Part shown: positions 7,153 through 15,789 of the stretch, piece by piece
Layout of the letters: each line of letters opens with the position of its first letter
Position numbering within the stretch: the first letter of the stretch is position 1
Assembly: GCA_050700055.1 (NCBI GenBank)
Contig: JBOHGE010000008.1
Coordinates: 79,608 to 143,607 of the forward strand
From: GCA-003244245 sp050700055
GTDB lineage: Bacteria > Actinomycetota > Actinomycetes > Mycobacteriales > Pseudonocardiaceae
Length of the DNA: 64,000 bases
Direction of reading: 5' to 3'
Translations under genes and position numbers: made by a program
The notes under the pieces: generated by a model
The model's database searches: none
What the model saw: the letters and a program-made list of their open reading frames with translations, nothing else
What the model was told of the DNA's origin: nothing

Positions 7153-8483
7153 CTGGGCTCTCCTCGCAGCAGGGCCAGCGCTGCGGACCCGGTGGGGTGT
7201 GCTGGGGCGAGCTCATCGAGCACCGCCGCGCTGTCATCGGTGAGCCGCAGCGAGCCGTAACCACGGGTGGTTGCCCGCCCCACGCCGATGAGGCCGTCGT
7301 GCAGGTCGCGCACCGCAAGCAGCAGCAGGCCACGCTCAGCCGGTGAGAGACGATCGGCCGGGTTCGTCATCTCCACCCGCAGCGAGAGGGTGCCCTCGGC
7401 AACGACCTCGTCGCGAAACAGCAGAGCGCGCCGGGCGCCGCCGGTGAACCGGTCGATACCGACGTGGTAGCGGTGCGTCACGGTGCCGTCGATGACGCTG
7501 CCGTGGACGCTGAGCCGCCCGACCCGGCCGGTCGGCATGCCCACCCCTTCACCGGTGCCGGTCCAGCCGAACAGGTCGCAGAGCTTGCAGGCACCACAGC
7601 TGGGATCGGCCGGCGCGAGGCAGGCGGTGCGACCGCAGGAACGCAGGATGTAGCCGCAACGGGAACGCAACAGACCCTTCCAGGTGGTGCCCGGTAGCAG
7701 GGGCTTGCCGGCCTCCTGCTCGATCTCGTTCTGGGTGCGGCCGTCGCGGGATGGCGTGGTGCCGGCACCGAGGTGCAGCGCGCCGATGATGATGAACCGA
7801 AGATCAAGCTCTGACTCGGGATCGTGCGGCGCGGTGGGTGTGCGGATCTCGTCCCAGCCGTCCCCGGCGGGGAAGAGCCCGTCGCGTCCTGCGGTGAGCC
7901 ACAGCCGCAGCCCGGCCGCGGTGCGGAGGTCGAGCCTGCGCCAGGCGATCCGGGTGACCCTCGCCCGCCCGTGTCCGGTGGACCGGCCCCTGCCGATGAC
8001 CGGCTGCCAGGTCTGCACTGCGCGGGTGAACTCGTCGAGATCATCGGTGCAGTGGTGCTGATTCAGGCGCAGGAAGAGGGACACGGTGGTACCGGCGGGC
8101 GCCACCTCACGCACCCGCAAGCTCGACGTGAGGGCGGATCCGCGCCTGGGATCGATGGCGGTGGAGTGACGCACGGCCGGGTTGTGCGGCAGGATGGTGT
8201 GGGAGCCGAGAAACCGAACCCGGGACGGCTCAAGTCGCGCACCGCTCGCCCGGCCAACCGGCGGGGCTGAGCCGAACCAGTGTTCGGCCTGGTCCTCGCC
8301 GAGGTGCGCGCGAAGTGATCCAGCCAGCGATGTGGGTGGTACCCACACCTCGTCGCCGGTCGAATCATGGCCACGACGACGGCTCAGCGGCAGGTCGACC
8401 GCGATGTCGGCAAGCTCCGGGGCCGTCACTCCACCCGCAGAGGTGAGAACGAGGTCGATGCGGATGAGCCCGATGGTGGTCAT
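7149..8483 (-). CDS. Double Cas7-like RAMP protein (type III-D backbone fusion)
   Basis: A 444-residue protein with two RAMP (Cas7/Csm3-like) units. The first begins LIRIDLVLTSAGGV, contains VWVPPTSLAGSLRAHLG (the usual P.SSL.G..R loop) and a GRGRSTGHGRA glycine-rich segment. The second begins near residue 225 (LRFIIIGALHLGAGT), with LLPGTTWKGLLRSR and a cysteine cluster (CGRTACLAPADPSCGACKLC) of the kind that binds zinc in Cas7 subunits. It ends GVGRATTRGYGSLRL, the classic RAMP glycine loop. Cas7 fusions form the crRNA-binding backbone of type III-D/E effectors. Each Cas7 unit often carries an Asp that cuts target RNA, but its position cannot be assigned by eye here. It overlaps both neighbours by 4 bp. 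Confidence 0.82.
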   Translation of the reverse strand: MTTIGLIRIDLVLTSAGGVTAPELADIAVDLPLSRRRGHDSTGDEVWVPPTSLAGSLRAHLGEDQAEHWFGSAPPVGRASGARLEPSRVRFLGSHTILPHNPAVRHSTAIDPRRGSALTSSLRVREVAPAGTTVSLFLRLNQHHCTDDLDEFTRAVQTWQPVIGRGRSTGHGRARVTRIAWRRLDLRTAAGLRLWLTAGRDGLFPAGDGWDEIRTPTAPHDPESELDLRFIIIGALHLGAGTTPSRDGRTQNEIEQEAGKPLLPGTTWKGLLRSRCGYILRSCGRTACLAPADPSCGACKLCDLFGWTGTGEGVGMPTGRVGRLSVHGSVIDGTVTHRYHVGIDRFTGGARRALLFRDEVVAEGTLSLRVEMTNPADRLSPAERGLLLLAVRDLHDGLIGVGRATTRGYGSLRLTDDSAAVLDELAPAHPTGSAALALLRGEPR

Positions 8484-9778
8484 GCGATGCGTCCCCTGGC
8501 CGAGGTGCGGCTACGAGTCCACTCGTCGATTCGTCGGGCCAGCCGCTCGGCGTCGTCGGCGGACAGGGCGAACGCGGCCCGGACGGTATCGAGGGCTTCC
8601 GGGGAAAGCCGCGAGTAGCGCTGCTTGGCCAGTACGTCGTCCGCCGTCTGGGGGGCGCCGACGTGTCGTTGCTGCGCCCAGCCGCGCAGATCATCGACGA
8701 TGGTAGGGCCGACCCCGTAGCCGACGATCTGCAGGAACAGGTCGTGCACCGCATCCGGCGGGGGCTTGCGTTCCGCTCTCGGCAGGGCCGGTGCACTCCA
8801 GCGTTGCAGGGTGATCCAGCCGTTGCCCTCGACGCGGCGCAGCCCGAGCCCGGTGTGCCACAGCCGCTGCAGACCTGCGTGGTCGGGCAGGTTCTCATCG
8901 AATCGCAGCACGAACACCGATCCGGCGGCGACGGCGAAGTCGCGCGGCTTCGGGAGGTTGCTCACGGCGTGCCAGCCGGAGACGACAGCGGGGCGGGCGA
9001 ACGCCGCGTCGAACGCGACCGGCACACCGAGCATCGCTGAGAGTTCGGTGATGTCCGGTAGCCACGACGGGCGGCCCAGGTCGTCGACGAAGATCCCCGG
9101 CGCCAGCAGCCGGACGACCAGCCGCCGTTGGTCGGGCACGAAGCCGGTGAACGACGTCGGGAGTGCCTCGACGCCGGCCGACAGCGTGGCCAGGCCGGAC
9201 GTGGAGCGCCGCCCGCCGAGCCGGACCGACCGCTCGGTCTGCATCAGCCAGGCCAGCTCGCGATCCGGGTCGCCGTCGATGAGCCCCGTCAGCCACGTCC
9301 CGGCACGTAGCGCGCGGCGGGTGTAGAGCTGGCCCTCAGCGGCGCGTTCGCGCTCATCGAGCTGCACTCGAGTGTGCTCGACGACCTGGGCACCGTCGAC
9401 ATGGCCATTGCTCGCCTCCACCGGGGAGCCGCAGGCCGGGCAGTCGGCGGGGGCCGCGCCGTCGAATGCGGCGTCGTGGGTGAACCTGCGGCAGTTTTCG
9501 CTATTGGCGTACTTGCAGCCGAACACCGACAGCGGGCGCAGCGCGTCGTCGCTCGGGTAGAGCGGCCCGAACCGCACCCCACCCTCGAAGAGCTGGTGGA
9601 ATTCCACGTCGTCAGTGGTCTTGAGCTGCGGAAGACGGTGTTCGGCCAGCCAGATCGCCGCCAGCGCCCCACGCAGCACGCTGCCGGGTACGAAGCGATG
9701 TGTGTCGGTGAGCCATCCGGCGTCCAGCTGGGAACCCAGGTGCAGCGGCTGCTCGGCTCGTACCTTGACCCGGATCAC
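8480..9778 (-). CDS. csx10: CRISPR RAMP protein Csx10 (type III-D)
   Basis: A 432-residue protein starting at GTG 9778 in a GTGA overlap with the upstream RAMP gene. The longer open frame upstream lies inside that gene and was not used. Features match the Csx10 group: N-terminal VRAEQPLHLGSQ, then THRFVPGSVLRGALAAIWL, RFGPLYPSDDALRPLSVFGC with a putative zinc site (CKYANSENC and CPACGSPVE), LYTRRALRAGTWLTG, and a late GLGLRRVEGNGWI loop. Csx10 is a Cas5/Cas7-type RAMP found in type III-D operons and is thought to hold the crRNA 5' region in the Cas10 complex. Its presence is the main reason for the III-D call. Confidence 0.82.
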   Translation of the reverse strand: MIRVKVRAEQPLHLGSQLDAGWLTDTHRFVPGSVLRGALAAIWLAEHRLPQLKTTDDVEFHQLFEGGVRFGPLYPSDDALRPLSVFGCKYANSENCRRFTHDAAFDGAAPADCPACGSPVEASNGHVDGAQVVEHTRVQLDERERAAEGQLYTRRALRAGTWLTGLIDGDPDRELAWLMQTERSVRLGGRRSTSGLATLSAGVEALPTSFTGFVPDQRRLVVRLLAPGIFVDDLGRPSWLPDITELSAMLGVPVAFDAAFARPAVVSGWHAVSNLPKPRDFAVAAGSVFVLRFDENLPDHAGLQRLWHTGLGLRRVEGNGWITLQRWSAPALPRAERKPPPDAVHDLFLQIVGYGVGPTIVDDLRGWAQQRHVGAPQTADDVLAKQRYSRLSPEALDTVRAAFALSADDAERLARRIDEWTRSRTSARGRIA

Positions 9779-10344
9779 GATCGCACTCCCAACAGATCGG
9801 TCACCCGGGCAAGGAACGTCTCGTCCGGCTCCACGCCTACCCGGGTGACATCGACCCAGCCATAACCGCGATTGCGGTCGGCGCCGACGCTGTGCACGGA
9901 CAGGGCCGCGGCCCACAGCACCAGCTCGTGGCGTTCCTGGTTCTGGTCGGTGAGCGCGGCGAAACGCTGGATGTCGAACCGGGCGGTTCGTGGCCAGCGG
10001 TACTCCGCCGAGAACAGCCCACCATCGACGGTGGTGCCGGTCGTGCTGTCGACGCGGATACGGGCTCCGGCTCTCACCCGGTCGTCATCCGCACCAGTGG
10101 CACGGATGTCGTTCCAGTGCCACGGACTGGCCTGCCTTTCCTTGCCGAAGACCTCGCCGACCAGGTCGGCTTTGCGGCTGCCGAGCAAGTTGGATGCCTC
10201 GGCGCGCATGAGCCCTTTCAGGGACGAGCCCGGCACGATCACGTCCGGATCGACGGTGTCGTCCACCCCGACGCCGGCGCGGCCCCGGCCGACGCGGACC
10301 GGCCCATGGAAGGTGACCTCGAAGGTCAAACGGTCCGCCGGCAC
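9775..10344 (-). CDS. Cas7/Csm3-like RAMP protein (single unit)
   Basis: A 189-residue protein. GTG 10344 is preferred because GGGAGG (around 10354-10359) lies at good distance. In-frame GTGs at 10350 and 10353 are possible. It overlaps the end of cas10. It has the standard single RAMP layout: LTFEVTFHGPVRVG at the start, VIVPGSSLKGLMRAEASNLL, then DVRAGARIRVD-type sequence (RVRAGARIRVDSTTG), FDIQRFAAL, and ends near GADRNRGYGWVDV, the Gly-rich RAMP loop. Proteins of this size form Csm3/Cmr4-type backbone subunits that bind crRNA and may cut target RNA. Confidence 0.78.
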   Translation of the reverse strand: MPADRLTFEVTFHGPVRVGRGRAGVGVDDTVDPDVIVPGSSLKGLMRAEASNLLGSRKADLVGEVFGKERQASPWHWNDIRATGADDDRVRAGARIRVDSTTGTTVDGGLFSAEYRWPRTARFDIQRFAALTDQNQERHELVLWAAALSVHSVGADRNRGYGWVDVTRVGVEPDETFLARVTDLLGVRS

Positions 10345-11825
10345 TGCCACCACCTCCCCAACACCAGAGCGTCGACCAGCGGCATCGGTGGCTCCGGCAG
10401 CTGGAACGGCCGGATCAGACTGATGTGGTCGAGCCGGTGTGCGAGCGCGGCCACCGCGGTGTCGTCGCCGTTCCTCGCGGTCCTGGCCAGTTGGGCCCGA
10501 CCGGACGGCGGAATCTTCTTCCACAGCCCGTCGAGGGTGGCTCGATGATCGGCCAGCGTTTTCAGGCCAGGAGCGGAACGTGACGAAAGCAGCTCCGGGC
10601 CGTCCTCGGTGACGTCTACCCAGCACACCGCCGGCTCCAAGGCATTGTGTTGCGACTTCGCCCGCCGCAGCGCTGTCTCGGCCAGGTCGAGGCAGTTAGC
10701 GAACGGGTACTTGTAATGGGCGAATACCAGCCCGGCTGATGCGGTGGGATCTGGGATCTTGGTGTCAGTGCGCTGTCGGTAACCGGCAGCCAGCACGGCC
10801 GTCCGCCGGTGATAGTCGTCGAGGAACGTCACGATGAAGTCCCACGCTCGGTCGGCGGTGACCGACGCGAGCAGGTCGTCGCCGCGGATGAGATGCGGGA
10901 TGACCGGCAGATAGGTGTCTGTCTCACCGGTCACGTCCGCTGTGGCGACGATCAGCGCATCCCGGACCGCCTCGCTGAGATCAGTCGAGAGTTTCCGCAG
11001 GCTGACGTCAGCGTCCTTCAACGCGGTGAACAGAGCGCCGAACCGGTTGCCGTCGATGAATACGGTGCACAGGTGGTTCGCGTCGCCTGAACCGAGAGTT
11101 GCGAGATCATCGAAATTCTCGACAACTTTTAACGCTCCGGCTTTCATGTCTTTGACCTGCTCCACACCGACGCGCAGTTTTCGTTCAGCGTCGAGCCCGT
11201 CTGGCGCGATTTTTTTCTGCCAGCGCTTCCGGGCTTCGTCCCAGTTGTGGGGGTCGGTCCGGTACCCGCCCTCCAGGAAACGGCGGGAGCAGTCGGCGCA
11301 CAACGCCTTCTCCTTCTTGTCACCGCCTGCATCCGCCGATTCCACCTGCCCCATGCGCACCGCCGAGTCAAGACCACAGGTCTCGCAGTACCGCACGACA
11401 GGCACTTCGTTCGGTGCGGCCGGTAGCGGTAGGTACCGTGTCGAACCGCCGGGCAACAGATGTTGCCCGGCGCGCTCGGCGGCCGCGCCGTCGCGCAGTG
11501 CCTGCCGGTAGCCGTCCCCGTGACGCACATGCACGTCCCATTCGGCTCCCGGCGCCAGACGCTGCAACAACGTCGCGGTCTCGGTCATCACGGCGTCGAC
11601 GGTGAGGTCATCGACCCCCGGGTCGGTGAAGCGCAGGGAGAGCACCCCGTCGATCTTCTTGCCCTCGTCGTTGACCTGCGCGTGCCGTGACCAGGCACCC
11701 TCGGTCCACCCGTGCAACATCTCGTACTCGAGTAGCGCGGAGGCGCCCCGCCTGCCTCGCAAGCGGGGTGTGCGGGCCAGGTACGCCTGGATACGTTTCG
11801 CGCTGATGTCGAGGTAGACCGTCAC
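10326..11825 (-). CDS. cas10: Cas10, large subunit and predicted cyclic-oligoadenylate synthase
   Basis: A 499-residue protein starting at GTG 11825 (GTGA overlap upstream, AAGGAGGG ribosome site). It opens VYLDISAKRIQAYLARTP, as in Cmr2/type III-D Cas10, and has a zinc cluster (CETCG and CADCSRRF). The first palm has CTVFIDGNRFGALF. The second palm has HLIRGDDLLASV, where the usual GGDD is RGDD. Both Asp are kept, so cyclic oligoadenylate synthesis remains plausible. There is no N-terminal HD nuclease domain and the protein is short for Cas10, so it should lack ssDNA cutting. A downstream SAVED protein fits a signalling role. Confidence 0.85.
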   Translation of the reverse strand: MTVYLDISAKRIQAYLARTPRLRGRRGASALLEYEMLHGWTEGAWSRHAQVNDEGKKIDGVLSLRFTDPGVDDLTVDAVMTETATLLQRLAPGAEWDVHVRHGDGYRQALRDGAAAERAGQHLLPGGSTRYLPLPAAPNEVPVVRYCETCGLDSAVRMGQVESADAGGDKKEKALCADCSRRFLEGGYRTDPHNWDEARKRWQKKIAPDGLDAERKLRVGVEQVKDMKAGALKVVENFDDLATLGSGDANHLCTVFIDGNRFGALFTALKDADVSLRKLSTDLSEAVRDALIVATADVTGETDTYLPVIPHLIRGDDLLASVTADRAWDFIVTFLDDYHRRTAVLAAGYRQRTDTKIPDPTASAGLVFAHYKYPFANCLDLAETALRRAKSQHNALEPAVCWVDVTEDGPELLSSRSAPGLKTLADHRATLDGLWKKIPPSGRAQLARTARNGDDTAVAALAHRLDHISLIRPFQLPEPPMPLVDALVLGRWWQCRRTV

Positions 11826-14359
11826 CTGCCCTCCTTGACGTCCACCGGCAGCACCGGAGCGATATCCGACACTGACGGCAACGGGACGAACGGTCGTTGC
11901 CGGCCTTTCTTCAAGTCCTCGCCGGTGGTCTGCTGGAACCACTCGAATGCCTCATGTTGTTTCTTGCCAGAGCAGGTCCCAGCACTGTCCGCCCATGACG
12001 TAGCGGTGGGGTAGGAGACGATGCGCCAGTCGACGTGGCCGGTGTGCAACGCCGCAGCCACGTCTTGCCAGGTGGAACCCGGATCGCCCCGGTCCGTGAC
12101 GAAAGCTGTGATGAGGTCGGCCGGATCGAGCATCGGCTGCTCAGCACCCAGATACCGGGACTCGACACTGTCGGCGATGATCCGCAGATCCTTGACCTGG
12201 CAGGAGCCGAGGCCGAGCGGTTTGCCGCCGCCGACGTGGATGGCGTACTCCGGGTCGCCGATGACCGGATACGGCAGCGGTTGCTGCTGCGTGGCGAACA
12301 AGCGATCGGGTTGGAGCGTGGCGACCAGGCCGCCGATCTCAGCGTCGGCCAACCCGTCGAACACCACGTCCAGCCGGTAGGAACTGCCTGCGGCGACCAG
12401 CTCGACCTTCTTGCCGCGGGCCGGAGCGTGATCGTGCGCTCGCCACCGTTGACGCTGCTCATCAGTCTGCGGGTCGGTGTGCCAGTAGAACTTCCGGCCC
12501 CGCAGGTGACGAGGCCGAAGCGGGTCCAGAGTACCCCACCTGTTGCGGGGCTTCTGATAGTCCAGCTTTTCCTTGCTGTGCTGCGGGTCATCGAGATAGA
12601 ACTGCCCGGACCCCGGCCGGGGTGATCCCATCGCAGGCAACTCGACCTCCTCGGTCGCACCGCCTGACTCCAGCACCGCGTCCAGCACCCGAACGTGCCC
12701 CTGGTAGCTGCGCTGCTCGGCGAGCCGACGGTCGACCCCTTGCTCGCGCACATCACGCACATCGGCGCTGCCGAACACCCGGCAACTCGGGCACAGCCGA
12801 CACGGGTCGTGGCACGGGTGGAATCCGTCATCAGGCAGGCGCTCGCCGGTACTACCCTGACCCGCAGTCCGCCACAGATAGGACAGCGCCATACCGTCCA
12901 CGAGCCGGCCCTTGCTCGGCCCGAGCCACACCACTTGACCTCGATGAATCCACCGACGTGGCCGCAACCAGCGACCGTGACCTCGTGCCAGTTGGGGACC
13001 ACCGATCACGTCGCCGATGCTGGTGCCCGGCTGGTCGAGCCGCGCACGCTCAGCCGTGAAGTTCGGCGGGGTCTGCTCGCTGGCGAACCACTGTTTGGCG
13101 TCCTCCACAGCACGCAGATACTCCTGCCACGCGCGATCGGTCAGTGCGATCGGCGTCGGCGTAGTGGGCAGGCGCCCCACCGCGCAGTAATACGGGTATT
13201 TCTGGTTCCTGGCTCCATCGTCGGTGACGAGCACGACCCACGTTCCCTGCAGGTCGAGAGTCGCCACCGCTGTTTTCCCGTAGACCTTTCTGCCATGCTG
13301 TTGAGAGAATTCGTTCTCGTCGAGATTGAAGCGTTGCCCCGTTGTCACTACACCGCGGTCAGGTATTGCCCCCACCAGTGTCTCCAGGGGAACCCATCTG
13401 GTTTCGTCGCAGCGGGTGAGTTCGGTCGGACGGCCGGCGTCGTCGACCTGGTCAACCACGCCCAAGTCCCAGCCTTTTCGCAGCTTATCGCTGGCGACGT
13501 CCCGATAGACAGGCACGAAGTCGGGGTCGAAGACCCGCAGGCAGCTGCCGGTGAGAGTTTCGTGCAGCGAGCGAATCGCACCGTGTAGCGACGATCCGGG
13601 GATGAACAGCCGGTTTGCGCCCGTCCGTGGTGCCCTCGCAACATCGTCAACATCGTCAGCGGTCGGTGCGGCCGAGTCGATGTTGCGTACCAACAGCGGC
13701 GACCGGGTCACCAGGCGCGCCGTGATCCTGCCGGTGAAACGGGCTTTCTTTTCCTGCTCCGCGAGTGTGTGATGGCCATGCGGCTGACCACGCTGCGGGG
13801 GCTGTGCCGGGAATGGCACGAAGGTATACGGGTTGATGAAGTGGTCCTGCGACTTCTCCGCTGATTCCCGCTTACGCTGGAGGAGCTTCCTGTCCAGCTG
13901 TCGCTGCTCCCTGGCGGCAGCCTCCTGCTCGATTTCTGCCACCCAGGACGCCAGGTTCGGATGATTGAAATGCCCGTGTAGCCGCGCCTGGTCCGGCACG
14001 ACAGTATTTTCTCTGTCGCAGCGGATAAGCCGCCAGAACTTCAACCTCGCTGCCTTGTTCTTCATCGTGAGCGGTACGCCATAATCGGTCAGATCAATGA
14101 CGGTCTTCGGGTCGTTCACCTGAAAGATCATCAGCTCTGGCCTGCCGACCGCTTTCAGGTCACACAACTCGACGCGCCAATCCGGATCCACTGCAAAGAT
14201 CCAACCCGAGGAGTCCTCCTCCAGCTCCCCGACCTGACCCACCTCCGGGGGAGCATCGCCGAGGTCATGGACGAGGTCCCTGGTCAGCCATCTCACCTCG
14301 GTATGCAGGGCGAACACGACCTGGTCCGCACCCACTGCAACGACTGAGACCTGCGGCAT
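11822..14359 (-). CDS. Large CRISPR RAMP protein, TIGR03986-like
   Basis: An 845-residue protein, first gene of the operon (ATG 14359 with a GGTGAGGG ribosome site). The N-terminal 220 residues are of unclear fold. Residues around 170 have HFINPYTFVPFP, as in TIGR03986 proteins. A first RAMP unit follows (ITARLVTRSPLLVRN, then LFIPGSSLHGAIRSLHETL). A second region has a cysteine cluster (CHDPCRLCPSCRVFG) and a GSPRPGSGQFYLDD loop. It ends GGGKPLGLGSCQVKD, a glycine-rich RAMP loop. TIGR03986 proteins accompany Csx10 and Cas10 in type III-D loci and supply extra Cas7-like backbone units. The role here is inferred from the family and the operon. Confidence 0.75.
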   Translation of the reverse strand: MPQVSVVAVGADQVVFALHTEVRWLTRDLVHDLGDAPPEVGQVGELEEDSSGWIFAVDPDWRVELCDLKAVGRPELMIFQVNDPKTVIDLTDYGVPLTMKNKAARLKFWRLIRCDRENTVVPDQARLHGHFNHPNLASWVAEIEQEAAAREQRQLDRKLLQRKRESAEKSQDHFINPYTFVPFPAQPPQRGQPHGHHTLAEQEKKARFTGRITARLVTRSPLLVRNIDSAAPTADDVDDVARAPRTGANRLFIPGSSLHGAIRSLHETLTGSCLRVFDPDFVPVYRDVASDKLRKGWDLGVVDQVDDAGRPTELTRCDETRWVPLETLVGAIPDRGVVTTGQRFNLDENEFSQQHGRKVYGKTAVATLDLQGTWVVLVTDDGARNQKYPYYCAVGRLPTTPTPIALTDRAWQEYLRAVEDAKQWFASEQTPPNFTAERARLDQPGTSIGDVIGGPQLARGHGRWLRPRRWIHRGQVVWLGPSKGRLVDGMALSYLWRTAGQGSTGERLPDDGFHPCHDPCRLCPSCRVFGSADVRDVREQGVDRRLAEQRSYQGHVRVLDAVLESGGATEEVELPAMGSPRPGSGQFYLDDPQHSKEKLDYQKPRNRWGTLDPLRPRHLRGRKFYWHTDPQTDEQRQRWRAHDHAPARGKKVELVAAGSSYRLDVVFDGLADAEIGGLVATLQPDRLFATQQQPLPYPVIGDPEYAIHVGGGKPLGLGSCQVKDLRIIADSVESRYLGAEQPMLDPADLITAFVTDRGDPGSTWQDVAAALHTGHVDWRIVSYPTATSWADSAGTCSGKKQHEAFEWFQQTTGEDLKKGRQRPFVPLPSVSDIAPVLPVDVKEGR

Positions 14360-14396
14360 CCCTCACCTGCCTGTCTGGGTATGTCCGGATCGCGAC

Positions 14397-14723
14397 CTAC
14401 TCGGATGCCTTCTGCGGCCGGAACACAGGCGTCTCCATGGTCCTCGTCGAGCAGACCCATCTCAGCGGTACCGGTCCGGCGCTCACCGCCAGCGCGGCGG
14501 GCCACACGGTACCGGGCCGATCCGCGCTGGTGCACTGCGACGCTCCCCGCGAGGACGCCGTCGTGGTGGATCGGGTAAAGCTCACGGCTTGGGCGGCCGA
14601 CGATCAGCTTGTTCGTCATCGACAGTTCGGTCAGCAGCAGTGCTTCCGGGTGTTGCAGCCACCGGCGCAGGCTGCCCTCTCTTGCGTGGTGCGCGGACTC
14701 TGCCCCACCCTGCACATCGGCCA
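14397..14723 (-). other. Uncertain coding remnant upstream of the cas operon
   Basis: Downstream of vapC the ATG at 14724-14722 overlaps its stop (TGATG), and the frame is open to 14293, but the second half would overlap the large RAMP gene. GC-rich third positions switch to another frame near 14585 (a 62-codon frame ending TAG at 14397), as if a gene had been frameshifted. No family is recognised (segments LLLTELSMTNKLIVGRP and VWPAALAVSAGPVPLRW). The promoter of the cas operon should also lie in this interval. Confidence 0.3.
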
Positions 14724-15134
14724 TCAGGTGGCGGTCGGGTCAACCACCGTGAGGTCAGGGAAGTACCTGCGGTAAAAGCCTCGGTCGCGGGTGAATAGTC
14801 GCTCTGCTTGCAGACTTGCGTGGGCACCGATGAGGAAGTCGGCGACCACCCGTTGCCGGGAGCCGCCGCGCTGGCGGTAGCTGCGCCAGGCATGCCCGGC
14901 CAGGTCAGCGCTTCGCCTGTCCAGTGGGCAGAACTCCGCACCCAACGTTGTGATGGCGGCTTCGGCGCTGTCCGATTCCGGGAAGAACGCGCCGGTCTCG
15001 GCCCACACCACGGGGGACACGAGCACCGGGCCACTGGCGAGGCACGCGCCGAGGCGCTCCCGTGACGCCGGCCCGAAGGTGGGGTCCGCGGTGAACACGT
15101 CGAGGAGCACGCAGGTGTCCACTGCGGTGATCAC
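14724..15134 (-). CDS. vapC: PIN-domain ribonuclease toxin (VapC family)
   Basis: A 136-residue protein starting at ATG 15134 in an ATGA overlap with its antitoxin. The PIN acidic residues are visible: AVDTCVLLDVF (first Asp), WAETGAFF (Glu), DFLIGAHA (Asp) and FTRDRGFYRRYF (Asp). Length and layout match VapC. These toxins cut specific tRNAs or rRNA when the labile antitoxin is lost. It lies just upstream of the CRISPR-Cas operon but transcription of the cas genes begins separately, so I see no mechanistic link. Confidence 0.85.
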   Translation of the reverse strand: MITAVDTCVLLDVFTADPTFGPASRERLGACLASGPVLVSPVVWAETGAFFPESDSAEAAITTLGAEFCPLDRRSADLAGHAWRSYRQRGGSRQRVVADFLIGAHASLQAERLFTRDRGFYRRYFPDLTVVDPTAT

Positions 15135-15361
15135 CGTAGTTCGGCTGGGCCGCGAAGCTCGGTCATGAGTTCATCAGTGGTGCCGACACCCTGCAGAATT
15201 CCGTAGACGAGGTCCAGCGGTGCCCGTCGCTGCTGCTTGACCGCGACGAGGCGGCCGTCGTCCTCCTCAAACTCCAGCACTTCGCCCGGCCGGATACCGA
15301 GCCGGTCCCGCAACTGCTTGGGGATCGTGACCTGGCCCTTCTCGGACACCACTGCTTTCAT
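15131..15361 (-). CDS. vapB: AbrB/SpoVT-type antitoxin (VapB family)
   Basis: A 76-residue protein with the swapped-hairpin AbrB signature near the N-terminus (KAVVSEKGQVTIPKQLRDRL, then GIRPGEVLEFEEDDGRLV). The C-terminal third should wrap the PIN toxin. ATG 15361 is preferred because family members start MKAVVSEKGQ. An in-frame ATG at 15382 adds seven residues. No clear ribosome site precedes either. A TACTAT-like -10 box lies between them, so it may be leaderless. It is translationally coupled to the toxin and expected to repress its own promoter. Confidence 0.8.
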   Translation of the reverse strand: MKAVVSEKGQVTIPKQLRDRLGIRPGEVLEFEEDDGRLVAVKQQRRAPLDLVYGILQGVGTTDELMTELRGPAELR

Positions 15362-15382
15362 ACCGAAATAGTAAGAATTCAT

Positions 15383-15788
15383 ACTCAAGGTGTCAAACCG
15401 CAACGACGGGCGCCGAGGGTCGGCATCGACCGGGAACAACGATGCCGGGATCGTCCCCATTACGTTCGGAGTAAGAAGTAGGCCAGCAGAGCGGGAACGC
15501 CGGCACGCGTCGAGGACGGCGGAGGGAACCACGTCGGGAGCCCAGTTAGCGCCAGAAACTGCCGGTCAGTAGTGCAGGCCCAGTCTTTCGGCCTCGGCGC
15601 TCATCTCGTCAAGCGCCGCTCGGCGTTTCGGGCTCGTCTGTGGCTCAACACGTCAGCTTCGCGGACGGCGCGCACCAACGCCTCACGGACTGAGCGCGGC
15701 AGCTCCACCGTCTCGCCTCCGGCGCCGAGCAGCCTGGCGGTGCACGATTCGCTGCGGTTCTCGCGGTCGATCAGTGTCGCTCGCTGCT
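15383..15788 (-). pseudogene. Remnant of a third toxin-antitoxin pair
   Basis: On the minus strand 15788-15566 reads an antitoxin-like stretch (ARLLGAGGETVELPRSVREA) joined after a deletion and a frameshift to the tail RNAERRLDEMSAEAERLGLHY-stop, characteristic of excisionase-type HTH antitoxins. The HTH core between them is missing. About 30 bases further, VPSAVLDAC in another frame matches the opening of the cognate PIN-like toxin (AVLDAC.L.P), which is then lost. It is bracketed by two intact VapBC operons. Confidence 0.5.
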
Positions 15789-15789
15789 G

